57,848 nt of DNA. Source: Nitrospira sp. GTDB taxonomy: Bacteria; Nitrospirota; Nitrospiria; Nitrospirales; Nitrospiraceae. Location of the stretch: positions 1 to 57,848 of the forward strand of contig VOPR01000060.1 in assembly GCA_009594995.1 (NCBI GenBank). The letters run 5' to 3'. This document shows, one piece after another, positions 42,057 to 50,983 of this stretch. How positions within the stretch are numbered: the first letter of the stretch is position 1; every line of letters starts with the position of its first letter. Both the position numbers and the translations under genes were made by a program. The notes beneath the pieces were generated by a model that saw only the letters and a program-made list of their open reading frames with translations, was not told the DNA's origin and did no database searches.

Positions 42057-43313
42057 ATGCCGACGAGAGTCGTCATCACAGGTTTGGGAGTCGTGTCCCC
42101 TATCGGCATCGGAGTGCCGCAGTTCTGGAAAGCGGCGCTGGAAGGCCGATCCGGGATCTCAGCCATTCCGTCTTTCGACCCGTTCCCGTTGGAAGGGTAT
42201 CGCTCGCGCGTCGCTGGTCGCATCGTGGGGTTCTCTCCCGAGCAATATCTCCCGGCGGGGCAAGGCGACCGTGTCGATCGGTATGCCCAATTCGCCCTGG
42301 TCGCCGCCAAAGAAGCCCTCGCCGATGCAGAGTTCCGCATGGAGGAGGAGGAACCGCACCGGGTCGGTGTGATCGTCGGCGCCGGTATGGGGGGCATGGT
42401 GATGGGCGAACGCGAAATCACCCAGCTCTACGAACAGAAACGCCCGCATCGAGTGCATCCGAACTTTATTCCGGTGATCACGCTGAATTCGGCGTCCGGC
42501 ATCGTGGCCATGGCCTATGGCGCCAAGGGCCCGAACCTGACGATTTCCACGGCCTGCTCATCGAGTGCGCACGCCCTGGGCCAAGCCATGCACGCCATCC
42601 GGGCCGGCACGGCAGACGCCGTCATCGTGGTCGGCGCCGATGCCAGTATCACTCCTCTCGTATTCGCAGGATTTTGCTCGCTTCGGGCCCTCTCGACCAA
42701 GTATAACGATGCCCCGGAACGGGCCTCCCGCCCCTTCGACCGCGGACGGGACGGCTTTGTGATGGGCGAAGGTGCCGGCGCGCTGATTCTCGAATCGCTC
42801 GCCCATGCCAAGAAACGCAAAGCCCGGATGTATGCCGAGGTCGCCGGGTACGCGGCTACCAGCGAGGCCTATCACATGGTCATCCCTCGCGAAGACGGTG
42901 AAGAGGTCGCCACGACGATGCGGCTGGCATTGAAAGATGCGGGCGTGACTCCCGCGCAAGTCGATTACATCAATGCCCATGCCACCGCCACGACGGTGGG
43001 TGATGCGGTGGAGGTCAAAGCCGTTCGCCTGCTCTTCAAATCACGCGCGGACAAATTGGCGATAAACGCAACGAAGTCGCTAGTGGGCCACACGCTGGGC
43101 GCCGCCGGATCTCTCGCGGGCATCGTGTCGGCCATGACCCTCAGCAGCGGACAGATTCATCCGACGCTCAACCTGGACGATCCGGATCCGGCCTGTGCCT
43201 TGGCCGGCCTGTCTTCGCAACCGCAGACTCGCAAGGCTAAAGTGGCGCTCATCAATGCATTTGGATTCGGCAGCAACAATGCCGCCGTCGTACTCAAATC
43301 CGTCGCGACCTGA
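42057..43313 (+). CDS. fabF: Beta-ketoacyl-ACP synthase II
   Basis: 418 residues, normal FabF length. N-terminal VVITGLGVVSPIG, catalytic Cys167 in STACSSSAH, His308 in NAHATATT, Lys340 and His345 in NATKSLVGHTLGAAG, and the C-terminal NAFGFGSNNA. It condenses malonyl-ACP with acyl-ACP in fatty acid elongation. Situated directly before an acyl carrier protein and lpxD, so the cluster likely supplies acyl chains for lipid A, although the enzyme may serve general fatty acid synthesis. Confidence 0.95.
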   Translation: MPTRVVITGLGVVSPIGIGVPQFWKAALEGRSGISAIPSFDPFPLEGYRSRVAGRIVGFSPEQYLPAGQGDRVDRYAQFALVAAKEALADAEFRMEEEEPHRVGVIVGAGMGGMVMGEREITQLYEQKRPHRVHPNFIPVITLNSASGIVAMAYGAKGPNLTISTACSSSAHALGQAMHAIRAGTADAVIVVGADASITPLVFAGFCSLRALSTKYNDAPERASRPFDRGRDGFVMGEGAGALILESLAHAKKRKARMYAEVAGYAATSEAYHMVIPREDGEEVATTMRLALKDAGVTPAQVDYINAHATATTVGDAVEVKAVRLLFKSRADKLAINATKSLVGHTLGAAGSLAGIVSAMTLSSGQIHPTLNLDDPDPACALAGLSSQPQTRKAKVALINAFGFGSNNAAVVLKSVAT

Positions 43314-43376
43314 CCCACGTCGGGCGACGGTATTCATGCACGTGCGTTGTGCCGGCAAGGAACGAAGGAACCGGTT

Positions 43377-43718
43377 ATGGCCAAGACTTCAGACGTTTCT
43401 GAGAAGATCATTCAGGCGTTGGCGGACTATCTCAAGCGGGATGCGGCGTCGATTCAGACGACCCATCACCTGCGCGACGACCTGGGCTTGGATTCAATGG
43501 CAGTGATCGAGATGCTGTATCGAATCGAAGAAGTCTTCAATCTCCAGATCCCCGACCAGGACCTGGTCGGCCTGACCACCGTCGGCCAGGTGATCGCCTA
43601 CGTCCAGGGCCGGGTCGCTTCTCCGAAGGCTCCCGCGAAGGCGGCCGAAAACGCTCCAGCGAAAGCCGCGGCGAAGAAGCCCGCAGCCAAGGGTTCGACC
43701 AAGAGCAAGAAGGCCTAG
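43377..43718 (+). CDS. Acyl carrier protein with Lys/Ala-rich C-terminal tail
   Basis: 113 residues. The ACP core (about 1-80) has the phosphopantetheine Ser40 in [13 protein letters not shown] and the helix-III segment [12 protein letters not shown]. Residues 82-113 form a basic tail, [20 protein letters not shown] then [12 protein letters not shown], which is histone-H1-like and absent from ordinary ACPs (about 78 residues, acidic). Start at 43377 has GAAGGAA about eight bases upstream; a longer frame from 43347 is less likely. Flanked by fabF and lpxD, with LpxD starting 4 bases after its stop. Confidence 0.85.
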   Translation: MAKTSDVSEKIIQALADYLKRDAASIQTTHHLRDDLGLDSMAVIEMLYRIEEVFNLQIPDQDLVGLTTVGQVIAYVQGRVASPKAPAKAAENAPAKAAAKKPAAKGSTKSKKA

Positions 43719-43722
43719 CCCT

Positions 43723-44805
43723 ATGACGACTGCAGCGAGACGCACGCCGCTGACACTCCGCGAACTTCACAGTTATATCGGAGGAGAGCTGGTCGGTTCA
43801 CCGGATGCCACCGTCACCGGGGTGGCCAGCCTGGAGCAGGCCGGACCGGGAGACCTCGCTTTCCTGACATCCGAACGCCACTTGAAGTCCCCGCAGACCG
43901 CCACCATCGGTGCCCTGCTTGTCGGGCGTCACATTAAGGATTGCCCGTCACCGCAGCTCGTGGTGGACAATCCTGCCTACGCCTTTGCGCGGGCCGCACA
44001 ACAGTTTTTTGCCCGGCCGGTTCGGGTACGCGGAATCGCAGAAGGGATCACTCGCGGAGAGGGTGTATCCATCGGCGCCGACGCGTCGATCTGGCCCGGA
44101 GTGACCATCGGCGACCGCGTGACGATCGGCGCACGGGTGACGCTGTATCCGGGCGTGTTCATCGGCGAAGACAGCGTCATCGGTGATGACGTGCTGCTCT
44201 ACCCCAATGTGGTCGTTCGTGAGGGATGCCGCCTGGGAGCCCGCATCATCGTGCACAGCGGCACGGTGATCGGCAGCGACGGATTCGGCTACGTTCAGTA
44301 CCAGGGCCGCCATCAGAAAATTCCTCAGCTGGGCGGCGTGCTCATCGAAGACGATGTCGAGTTGGGGGCCAATGTGAGTGTCGATCGCGCAACCTTCGGC
44401 GACACCATCATCAAGCGCGGCACCAAGATCGATAACCTCGTGCAGATCGCTCACAACGTCGTGGTGGGAGAACATAACATCCTGGTCGCGCAGGTCGGTA
44501 TAGCGGGAAGCACCACGCTGGGACGGTATGTGATGGTGGGTGGTCAGGCCGGATTGGCCGACCATTTGCAGATCGGCGATCAAGTGATGATCGCCGCAAA
44601 GTCGGGCGTCACGAGAAGTTTAGAGCCCAATCAAATCGTGTCCGGTGCGCCGGTGATGCCGCATGCCACGTTTCTCAAAGCGCAGGCGGTGATTCCACAA
44701 TTACCGGAATTGCGTCAACGGGTGCGGGAGTTGGAAGAACGCCTCGCAACCTTGGAGCAGGCTGCGAAACCCGCCCCCAAAGCGCGCAAGCCCCGCCGCA
44801 CATAG
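43723..44805 (+). CDS. lpxD: UDP-3-O-acylglucosamine N-acyltransferase
   Basis: 360 residues. LpxD N-domain ([37 protein letters not shown]), then the left-handed beta-helix with hexapeptide repeats ([28 protein letters not shown]...) and catalytic His244 in [10 protein letters not shown]; substrate loop [21 protein letters not shown]. It adds the second acyl chain to lipid A precursor using acyl-ACP. C-terminal coiled coil and a basic tail ([12 protein letters not shown]) resemble the tail of the adjacent ACP. Confidence 0.95.
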   Translation: MTTAARRTPLTLRELHSYIGGELVGSPDATVTGVASLEQAGPGDLAFLTSERHLKSPQTATIGALLVGRHIKDCPSPQLVVDNPAYAFARAAQQFFARPVRVRGIAEGITRGEGVSIGADASIWPGVTIGDRVTIGARVTLYPGVFIGEDSVIGDDVLLYPNVVVREGCRLGARIIVHSGTVIGSDGFGYVQYQGRHQKIPQLGGVLIEDDVELGANVSVDRATFGDTIIKRGTKIDNLVQIAHNVVVGEHNILVAQVGIAGSTTLGRYVMVGGQAGLADHLQIGDQVMIAAKSGVTRSLEPNQIVSGAPVMPHATFLKAQAVIPQLPELRQRVRELEERLATLEQAAKPAPKARKPRRT

Positions 44806-44820
44806 CAGTCTCATCGGCCG

Positions 44821-45345
44821 TCAGGCTTTCAGCAACGTCTTCCAGAAGAACAGCTTCGCCCAGAAGAATCCAGCCCAGGGCAGAAAACAAGCCGCGATCG
44901 GGTGCACCGCGCCATAGAGCACGCTGACCATCGATCCGCCAAGCAGGACCGCGAGGCCGACCATGTAGGCACCGGGAGCCCATGGCGAGCCGCTGGCCGA
45001 CTCCTGACTTTTTCCACTCTCCCGCTTGGGCCGACCAGCCTTGTTGAGCGCCGGCTGCCGCATACGGTCGGCAAAGACCTCCGGACGATTGGCCAGGATC
45101 CAACGATGGTACGTGGTCTGCACCCACCCCAGCACTCCTCCGAGCAGCAACAAGCCTGAACTTTGGATGAACGTGGTCCACGAATAGGTGTCCGTGGCAA
45201 GGAGTTGATACCCCAACCCGCCCACTCCGCCGATCATAGAGATCAGGCCGAGGATACCGGCGGGAAATAACATGTACGCTTTGATATAGGCCGTCGCGCG
45301 TGCGTCGTGCCCTTCCTGCTGTTTGACTGAGACAAGTTTTGGCAT
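44821..45345 (-). CDS. Membrane protein of unknown function
   Basis: 174 residues with four predicted membrane helices in two pairs: YMLFPAGILGLISMIGGVGG and IQSSGLLLLGGVLGWV near the N-terminus, then YMVGLAVLLGGSMVSVLYGA and ACFLPWAGFFWAKLFF at the C-terminus. The middle (about residues 83-122) is hydrophilic and basic (NRPEVFADRMRQPALNKAGR). No family recognised. It is convergent with lpxD, and an inverted repeat AGAGAAATT/AATTTCTCT lies just upstream. Confidence 0.6.
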   Translation of the reverse strand: MPKLVSVKQQEGHDARATAYIKAYMLFPAGILGLISMIGGVGGLGYQLLATDTYSWTTFIQSSGLLLLGGVLGWVQTTYHRWILANRPEVFADRMRQPALNKAGRPKRESGKSQESASGSPWAPGAYMVGLAVLLGGSMVSVLYGAVHPIAACFLPWAGFFWAKLFFWKTLLKA

Positions 45346-45706
45346 GGCCGTGATGGTCGTACAATCCCAACCTCAACCGCAAGAGAAATTGTACCGGTTG
45401 ACGACAAATTTCTCTGCGGGACAGGACCACATGCGCCGGGACATCCTGAAAAAATATTTTTTGCCGTAAAGACCGTCAGGTAGGTACGTCCCTGTCTGTC
45501 CACAAGAACTGTGGACGGTCTGTGCGCAACCATGTGGATAGGACGCCTCTGCACGGGCTGCGAAGGCGCGCGCGTAAACTGCTCAAGGATTAGGCGGAGC
45601 AGAAGATGCTTGTTCAGGAGGAGAGACCGCAAGGATCGGCCGGCAGATCAGGTCGGGTGCGTGCCGCCGTACGGAAGGATTCGCACTCCCGTCAGCGACC
45701 AATCAG
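45346..45706. other. Intergenic region with three inverted repeats
   Basis: About 360 bases between the end of the chemosensory operon and the 5' end of the membrane-protein gene. It holds a 9-bp inverted repeat (AGAGAAATT at 45382-45390, AATTTCTCT at 45407-45415) with TACAAT near its centre on the minus strand, an AAAAAATATTTTTT palindrome (45449-45462), and a 7-bp hairpin GTCCACA-AGAAC-TGTGGAC (45498-45516). The first is 37-70 bases upstream of the membrane-protein ATG and could be its operator or promoter. No coding frame supported. Confidence 0.5.
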
Positions 45707-47782
45707 CTAGGCCATGGGAAGGATATCAAAGATGGCCGCCCGCTCCACCCGCCCGACATCCACCCATTGCTGGGCCAGTGGAATCAGTGTCGCCAAACGT
45801 TCCTCCACGGCAGCCAGCCGTTCACGGATCGCGGCAGGCTTGTGTTGCGCGGTCACGCGAAGAAATGTACGCAGGCCTTGCAGGAACAGGCTGATATTTG
45901 CGGCCGATACCCGCTCTGAGGCCTCGAACAACACGTCGATTTCCTCGAAAATCGGTTCCAGCGTCTGAGGCGGAAACACTCGCGCCTCGCTGGCACGGGC
46001 AATGTGGCCGAGGGTAGCAATCACCGAGGGAACCCGGCCTTGCATGTGTGCGAGAAACCGTTCATCCAACTCATCCAACTCCTGCAGCAGGCGGCCGATG
46101 GTGCGCGCATCGACCACCGCAGCTCCCTCCGCCATCTCCCGTTCCGCTCGTTGAATGACCGTTTCCAACACATCCCGCACCGGTTCGAGTGACCGCCCGC
46201 GCGCCATGTGTAACTGCCGCAAGGCATCGAGGATGGAAGAGGACGGACCGAGGCCTGAGGCAACGTCGGTCGGCGGTGTCGTCTCAATGGAAACCTGCGA
46301 CTCGTGGGGTCTCGGCTGCCGCGATTCTTGAGCGGGTCCCTTCACACACCCGATCGCCTCGACCGGAGGTTCCTGCTTCTGTTCGGCCTGCTGGATGTCC
46401 TGCACGGTCTTGCTGATTTCCAGCAACCCCTCGCGAAGCGATGCCACATGATGAGCCGCCACGGCCCGTTCATGTCTGGCCGCCGCCTGAAGCAGCGGGA
46501 ACAGCTTGGTGGCCATGTCCTCCACCGCCGTCAAACCCACGGTCGCGGCAGACCGAGCGAGGTTGCCGACGCTCTGCCATAAGATCGTCGCAAGTTGCGA
46601 CCGGCGTGCCTGCTCACTCGTCGTATCCAGTCGCTCCAATGCCGTTTGAATTTGATTGAGCCATTCACGGGCTTCCAACACGAAGAGCCCGAGAATCTCG
46701 CGGCGCACGGGAATTGTCGGCTCAGGCGACTCCACGTCCTTCGATACCGGATCAGACACAGGGGCTGTCGCGGGCTGCTCCACAGCCGCTTGAATCACAC
46801 CGGCGATGGCATCAAGGCTTTCCAGGAGCGCCGCAAACTGATCCGACACATTCGCCGGCGGGGCCGACGGTTCGACGGCCGGAGGGGCCGGTTCAAACGT
46901 AATCCGCTCCACTGCCGGTGCATCGACTGTGTCCGCAACTGAAACGTGGGGCAATTGGCTGAGGTCCAGATACCAGGCTGGTTCGGATTCAGACGCCTCT
47001 TGAGCGCCAGTGACACGGAGCACCGGACGTGACGGGAATCGCGGCGTAATTCGCACGACGACACCTTCCTCACCGCTGCTCAACCGCACCCTTGTTCCCA
47101 GTGGATAGACCGACAACTGCTCGACCAATCCCTTCATGATCTCGCGTGGAAACGCGGTCCGCTCCGTATTCAGCAACTCGCGGATGGCTTCATGCGGAAG
47201 CAAACGCCGACGATAGGGTCGAGGACTCACCAGTGCATCGAAAATATCGACGAGACCGATGATCTGCGCCAGTTCGTTGATCTGCCGGCCTGTCAGGCGA
47301 TTGGGATAGCCCTGCCCCTTCCCTCGCTCATGCGCTTGCAGCACGACTTCCGCCAGCCAGGCATAGTCGGCCCCGAGACGCGCAATGACCTCAGAACCGA
47401 GGCGCGGATGCTGCTCGACAAGCGTCCGCTCTTCCGGGGTCAGGCGCCCGGTCTTTGTCAGGAGATGTTGCGGGACGGCAAAAATACCGATGTCGTGCAG
47501 CAATCCGGCCAAGGCCAGCCTGCGCAATTCGTCTCCGTAATACCCAAGGCCGATGCCGACCTTGGTGGCCAGGATACTGACGTTGATCAGGTTGGTGACC
47601 AGCGGAGGGCCGGCAGGACTGGACAATGCCTCAACGACCAACTGGTCGTTGCCTTGAATCGACTGGACGATCGTGCCGGCGAGGTGAATCAGCTCGGCAA
47701 GGTCCACGGCCTCTTGCCGTTGTACAGCAGCGGTGACCTTGACGAGTGCATCTTCGGCCTGCCGGTAGTGATTCAGTTCCAT
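45707..47782 (-). CDS. HD-GYP domain protein fused to a degenerate HPt-like module
   Basis: 691 residues from the ATG at 47782 (AGAGG eight bases upstream; a GTG at 47788 is possible). N-terminal HD-GYP domain: LLHDIGIFAVP (His96, Asp97), EQHPRLG (His125), HERGKGQGYP (151-160) and LVDIFDALVSPRPYR (Asp179, Asp182). Active HD-GYP enzymes hydrolyse cyclic di-GMP. Two departures: the first ligand His is replaced (TNLINVS) and DGxGYP has become KGQGYP. A linker follows; residues about 360-460 resemble HPt domains (LEAREWLNQIQTAL ... NLARSAATVGL) with Gly406 where the phosphorylatable His would be, then a helical domain (515-680). Residues 360-680 are paralogous to the neighbouring 324-residue protein. 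Confidence 0.8.
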   Translation of the reverse strand: MELNHYRQAEDALVKVTAAVQRQEAVDLAELIHLAGTIVQSIQGNDQLVVEALSSPAGPPLVTNLINVSILATKVGIGLGYYGDELRRLALAGLLHDIGIFAVPQHLLTKTGRLTPEERTLVEQHPRLGSEVIARLGADYAWLAEVVLQAHERGKGQGYPNRLTGRQINELAQIIGLVDIFDALVSPRPYRRRLLPHEAIRELLNTERTAFPREIMKGLVEQLSVYPLGTRVRLSSGEEGVVVRITPRFPSRPVLRVTGAQEASESEPAWYLDLSQLPHVSVADTVDAPAVERITFEPAPPAVEPSAPPANVSDQFAALLESLDAIAGVIQAAVEQPATAPVSDPVSKDVESPEPTIPVRREILGLFVLEAREWLNQIQTALERLDTTSEQARRSQLATILWQSVGNLARSAATVGLTAVEDMATKLFPLLQAAARHERAVAAHHVASLREGLLEISKTVQDIQQAEQKQEPPVEAIGCVKGPAQESRQPRPHESQVSIETTPPTDVASGLGPSSSILDALRQLHMARGRSLEPVRDVLETVIQRAEREMAEGAAVVDARTIGRLLQELDELDERFLAHMQGRVPSVIATLGHIARASEARVFPPQTLEPIFEEIDVLFEASERVSAANISLFLQGLRTFLRVTAQHKPAAIRERLAAVEERLATLIPLAQQWVDVGRVERAAIFDILPMA

Positions 47783-47976
47783 TCCCACATCCTCTCGCGC
47801 CCGATTATCAGACGAGCCTATGCTCGCATCGTTCTGTCGGACGCTCGCAACCGGCTGTAGTTATGCTCAGCAATTTCGGTGGGTCATTGGTCTGTCTTCA
47901 CGGAGGGGAGACCCACACCTTACCGAAGCATGTATGGCAGGGCTTCTGCTGACCGACAGCGGCGAGCGGAATTCCA
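47783..47976. other. Intergenic gap inside the chemosensory operon with an inverted repeat
   Basis: About 190 bases, the widest gap in the cluster. GTGGGTC (47879-47885) and GACCCAC (47910-47916) are an exact 7-bp inverted repeat with 24 bases between. It may be an internal promoter or 5' structure for the HD-GYP gene. It does not look like a known c-di-GMP riboswitch. Confidence 0.4.
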
Positions 47977-48951
47977 TCAGACCGCCGGCGCAAGTCGGCT
48001 CATCACATCCAACTCTTTTTCACCGTCCGCGATCCACTCCTCGACCATCTCGGCGACGGCGAAAATGCGAGTCTCTACCGCTTGGATCTTATGCGCTGCA
48101 ATGTCGAGGCGGCGTTGGACGACTAACGAGAAGAAATTATGAAGGCCGGTCAGGAATGTGACAAGCGGCGTGGCATTCGTCTGTTTGGCAATGTCCTGAA
48201 GATGCTCGATTGTTTGCATGGCCGCGTCAAAGGCCCCGCCGGACTCCAGCATCGCAAGCCCTTCCACACGGAACCGGCTCAAATGTTGCGCAATGCCCGG
48301 CAGCTCCAGCCGCAGGGATCCCAGACACTGAGCATCCGTGCTTTGAATCACGCGTAGCAGTTCTTGAAAGGTTACCGCCTCAATCTGCCCGGTGCCTTGC
48401 CGTGCTTCATGCTCCAAGCGCTGGAGCACCTGTGGGATGAGACTGCGAGGGCTGCTACCTGCCGCCGTCTGCTCGTCCTGCAGCATACGCAGCGCATTCA
48501 GCAGGGTCAGAAAATCGAACACCGGTTCCGGCGAAGGCTGCGCCTCCTGCAAGGGTTCAATGTCCAGACTGATTCCAGTGGCCGCCCTCACCGAAGCGAT
48601 CACGGCACGAAAGTGATCGGTGATCGTGCTGAAATCCTGCTTCGTCGCCGTGGTGCGATCTTTGATGGTTTCGATGAACGGAAGGAGGGCAAAGGTTGCG
48701 CGTTCGACGTCCGGAAGACTCACCGTGGCCGCCGACCCGCCGAGGCTCGTAATGCCTCGCACGACGGCGTCAACCAATTGTGCATGCCGATCTGAATCCG
48801 GCTGGTTGCCGAGTTCCGTCAGAGCCGCATGGATCTGCATGAGCCACTCTTGCGCTTCCTGCCCGAATAGCTCAATCAGTTCCTTCTGGAAATCGTCTTG
48901 GGTTTGTTCTGGTTCCGTTGACACAGCGATATCCTGCCCTGACGCGTACAC
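47977..48951 (-). CDS. Degenerate HPt-like protein (chemosensory cluster)
   Basis: 324 residues. Segment 20-120 parallels CheA HPt domains: LFGQEAQEWLMQIHAALTEL corresponds to YFAPEAEEYLNTIQTLLQRL of CheA HPt2, and ITSLGGSAATVSL to VAHTLKGSAYTVG, with Thr68 in place of the phospho-accepting His. Residues 145-310 form a second helical domain (FLTGLHNFFSLVVQRRLDIA). The whole protein is paralogous to the C-terminal half of the HD-GYP protein. Not expected to carry phosphate; it may dock or sequester response regulators. Start GTG at 48951; a GTG at 48924 has better AGGA spacing. Confidence 0.7.
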   Translation of the reverse strand: MYASGQDIAVSTEPEQTQDDFQKELIELFGQEAQEWLMQIHAALTELGNQPDSDRHAQLVDAVVRGITSLGGSAATVSLPDVERATFALLPFIETIKDRTTATKQDFSTITDHFRAVIASVRAATGISLDIEPLQEAQPSPEPVFDFLTLLNALRMLQDEQTAAGSSPRSLIPQVLQRLEHEARQGTGQIEAVTFQELLRVIQSTDAQCLGSLRLELPGIAQHLSRFRVEGLAMLESGGAFDAAMQTIEHLQDIAKQTNATPLVTFLTGLHNFFSLVVQRRLDIAAHKIQAVETRIFAVAEMVEEWIADGEKELDVMSRLAPAV

Positions 48952-48978
48952 TCGCCCCTATTGGCGAATGCCGGCCTC

Positions 48979-50457
48979 TTAGCGTTTTCCATTCCCGAGT
49001 TGAGAAGCCAGCCCCGCGATCTCTCCCAACTTTCTCGCCAGATCTTCGAATCGTCGCGTGGACTGTTCAGCCATCTGTTCGGCATCGGCCGCACGTTTGG
49101 CAAGCTGCATGGAGTGTTCCTGCTCCGCGCCCAGTTCAATTTCCAATTCCTGTACCCGCTGAGCCTTCGCTTCCACTTGTTTGAATTGAGCCAGGAGAGC
49201 AGCCGCAGCTTCACGCTCAGCCGAGAGCGCCCCGTCCAGTTCCGTCACCTGCGCGCGAGCCTTCTCCCCTGACTCTTCCAGTACCGGGACCATAGCTGCA
49301 ACTTTTTCCAATTGCGCACGTTCGCTCCGGAGGGCCTCCGCTTCCTCTCGCTCAGTCGCCAGGATCCGTTCAAGCTCGCGCACCCGATCCTCGATATGCT
49401 CAAGACTGGTAATCTGGTTGACCAGTTGATTGGCGGCCTCCCGCTCGGCCTCCAGATGCGATTCCAGTTCCACAATACGCGCTCCGTGGCGCGCACCTTC
49501 CGAAACCTGCTGCGCAAGTTGTTCGGCACGATGCCGCTCTTGGGTCAGAGCGACTTCTAGCTCACCGGCCCGATGCGCCTGTCTCGCCATCTCTTCCAAC
49601 TGTTCGGCAAGCGACGTCCGTTGCGCACGCTCCTCCGCCACGCTCTGTTCAAGCGATTGCGCGCGGGTGGACAGCGCGGCAATCTGCTCGCGCTGTTCGG
49701 ACAGTACTTGTTGAATCTGGTGTAGCTGTTCCTGACTCTGCCGGCGTTCGGCTTCCGCCTGCTCTTCGAGCTCGGTGATTCGTGCATCCCGCTGAGCCAG
49801 GATCGCCTGGTATCGCTCATCGGCCGACGGAACCACAGTAGGTTCGGGAACAGGATTCTGCGAAACGACTTCGGCAACAGTCTCAAGATTTATTGCCGGC
49901 ACTACAGGCTCTGGCTCTGGAATATGAATCGCGACCGGCTCGACCGGCTGCTGCCATTCCTGATGGGCCTGTGGAGATGGCACGATCTCTTCCTGTACGG
50001 GCAAAACGGGCGCAGACGCAACCTCTGCAATGACCGTCGGCTCGGGAACGGCATGATGCTGCGGTTCTGCCACCGGCGCCGGTTTTTGCGGACGCTTCGT
50101 AAGCAAATCCAACACTCGATCCTTCAGCGAGGATCCCTGAAACGGTTTTTTCAACACACCGTCGGCCTTGCAGGACTCGGCCTGCCTTGACACTTCGTCG
50201 TTCACGATGCCGCTGATCAAGAGCACGGGCAGATCCGCCAGATTCGCCTGCCCGCGGACAAATGCACAGACTTCATAGCCGCTCTTGTCGGGCATAATGA
50301 CGTCGGAGACGATGAGGTCCGGACGATCCTTTGCCAGCATCGCCAAGGCTTCCGACCCGTTTGCCGCAAGCGTGACACCCATTCCGGCTTCCGTAAGAAG
50401 TCGCTCAGCCACCTTGCGAACCGCAATACTGTCATCGGCAATCAAAATCTTTGGCAT
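48979..50457 (-). CDS. Response regulator receiver domain with long coiled coil
   Basis: 492 residues. REC domain 1-120 with Asp8-Asp9, phospho-acceptor Asp52 (LIVSDVIMPD), Ser82 and Lys104 (LKKPF), all conserved. A Pro/Glu-rich linker (125-215) precedes a coiled coil up to the C-terminus (repeated Glu/Gln/Arg/Ala heptads such as EQAEAERRQSQEQLHQIQQV). No output enzyme or DNA-binding domain, so it may act as a phosphorylation-controlled scaffold or polar-localisation factor. Adjacent to CheW and HPt-like genes; 28 and 27-base gaps suggest cotranscription. Confidence 0.85.
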   Translation of the reverse strand: MPKILIADDSIAVRKVAERLLTEAGMGVTLAANGSEALAMLAKDRPDLIVSDVIMPDKSGYEVCAFVRGQANLADLPVLLISGIVNDEVSRQAESCKADGVLKKPFQGSSLKDRVLDLLTKRPQKPAPVAEPQHHAVPEPTVIAEVASAPVLPVQEEIVPSPQAHQEWQQPVEPVAIHIPEPEPVVPAINLETVAEVVSQNPVPEPTVVPSADERYQAILAQRDARITELEEQAEAERRQSQEQLHQIQQVLSEQREQIAALSTRAQSLEQSVAEERAQRTSLAEQLEEMARQAHRAGELEVALTQERHRAEQLAQQVSEGARHGARIVELESHLEAEREAANQLVNQITSLEHIEDRVRELERILATEREEAEALRSERAQLEKVAAMVPVLEESGEKARAQVTELDGALSAEREAAAALLAQFKQVEAKAQRVQELEIELGAEQEHSMQLAKRAADAEQMAEQSTRRFEDLARKLGEIAGLASQLGNGKR

Positions 50458-50485
50458 GTCATTCCTCTACGCGATGTCAGGGTCA

Positions 50486-50962
50486 TCAAGCAGGACGGCC
50501 CGATGTGACCCCTAAGGTTGCCAGGTTGATCAGCGGGAGTTGCTCGTCGCCGGCGAGACACGATCCGGCAATGTCCGGATCGTCGCCGAGTTGATACTGT
50601 AACGCTGCGCGCGGCACCATGTGCAGCGATGGCACCTGAGAATCAATACAGATCGCAAGCGGACCATCGATATGTTTGACCACCAGGCAGAGAGACTCAT
50701 TCCCCTGCATACTGCGGTCAAATTTTGCCGCGAGATCGAAAACGGGAAGACAGGCTTCCTCATGTCGCACAAGCGATGCGACAAATCGCGTATCACTCGG
50801 AACTGCCGTCGCCCCAGGCCATGGAAAGACGCCGCCGATCTCTTCAGTCCTTGCCGCCAGCCGCTGGCCGCCGACTGAAAAGACCACCATATTCTGGATC
50901 CGCACCTGCCCGGAAGCTTTGGTGCCTGCTTGTGACTGTCTGCGTAACTGCGCACGTAACAT
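50486..50962 (-). CDS. CheW-like domain protein
   Basis: 158 residues with a CheW fold: VVFSVGGQRLAARTEEIGGVFPWP, FVASLVRHEEACLPVFDLAAKF, LCLVVKHIDGPLAICIDSQVP. CheW links receptors to CheA. It has the sequence of a diverged coupling protein (the hallmark RG..(I/V)P(V/L)(I/V)D(L/V) appears as VRHEEACLPVFDL). One of three CheW-type genes in the cluster. GAGGAG lies close before the ATG. Confidence 0.7.
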   Translation of the reverse strand: MLRAQLRRQSQAGTKASGQVRIQNMVVFSVGGQRLAARTEEIGGVFPWPGATAVPSDTRFVASLVRHEEACLPVFDLAAKFDRSMQGNESLCLVVKHIDGPLAICIDSQVPSLHMVPRAALQYQLGDDPDIAGSCLAGDEQLPLINLATLGVTSGRPA

Positions 50963-50983
50963 CGCGGCTCCTCGACTCTGCGA

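Noticed and set aside
47783..47976. Cyclic di-GMP riboswitch before the HD-GYP gene
   Set aside because: The region has a 7-bp inverted repeat but none of the conserved core sequence of a known c-di-GMP riboswitch.
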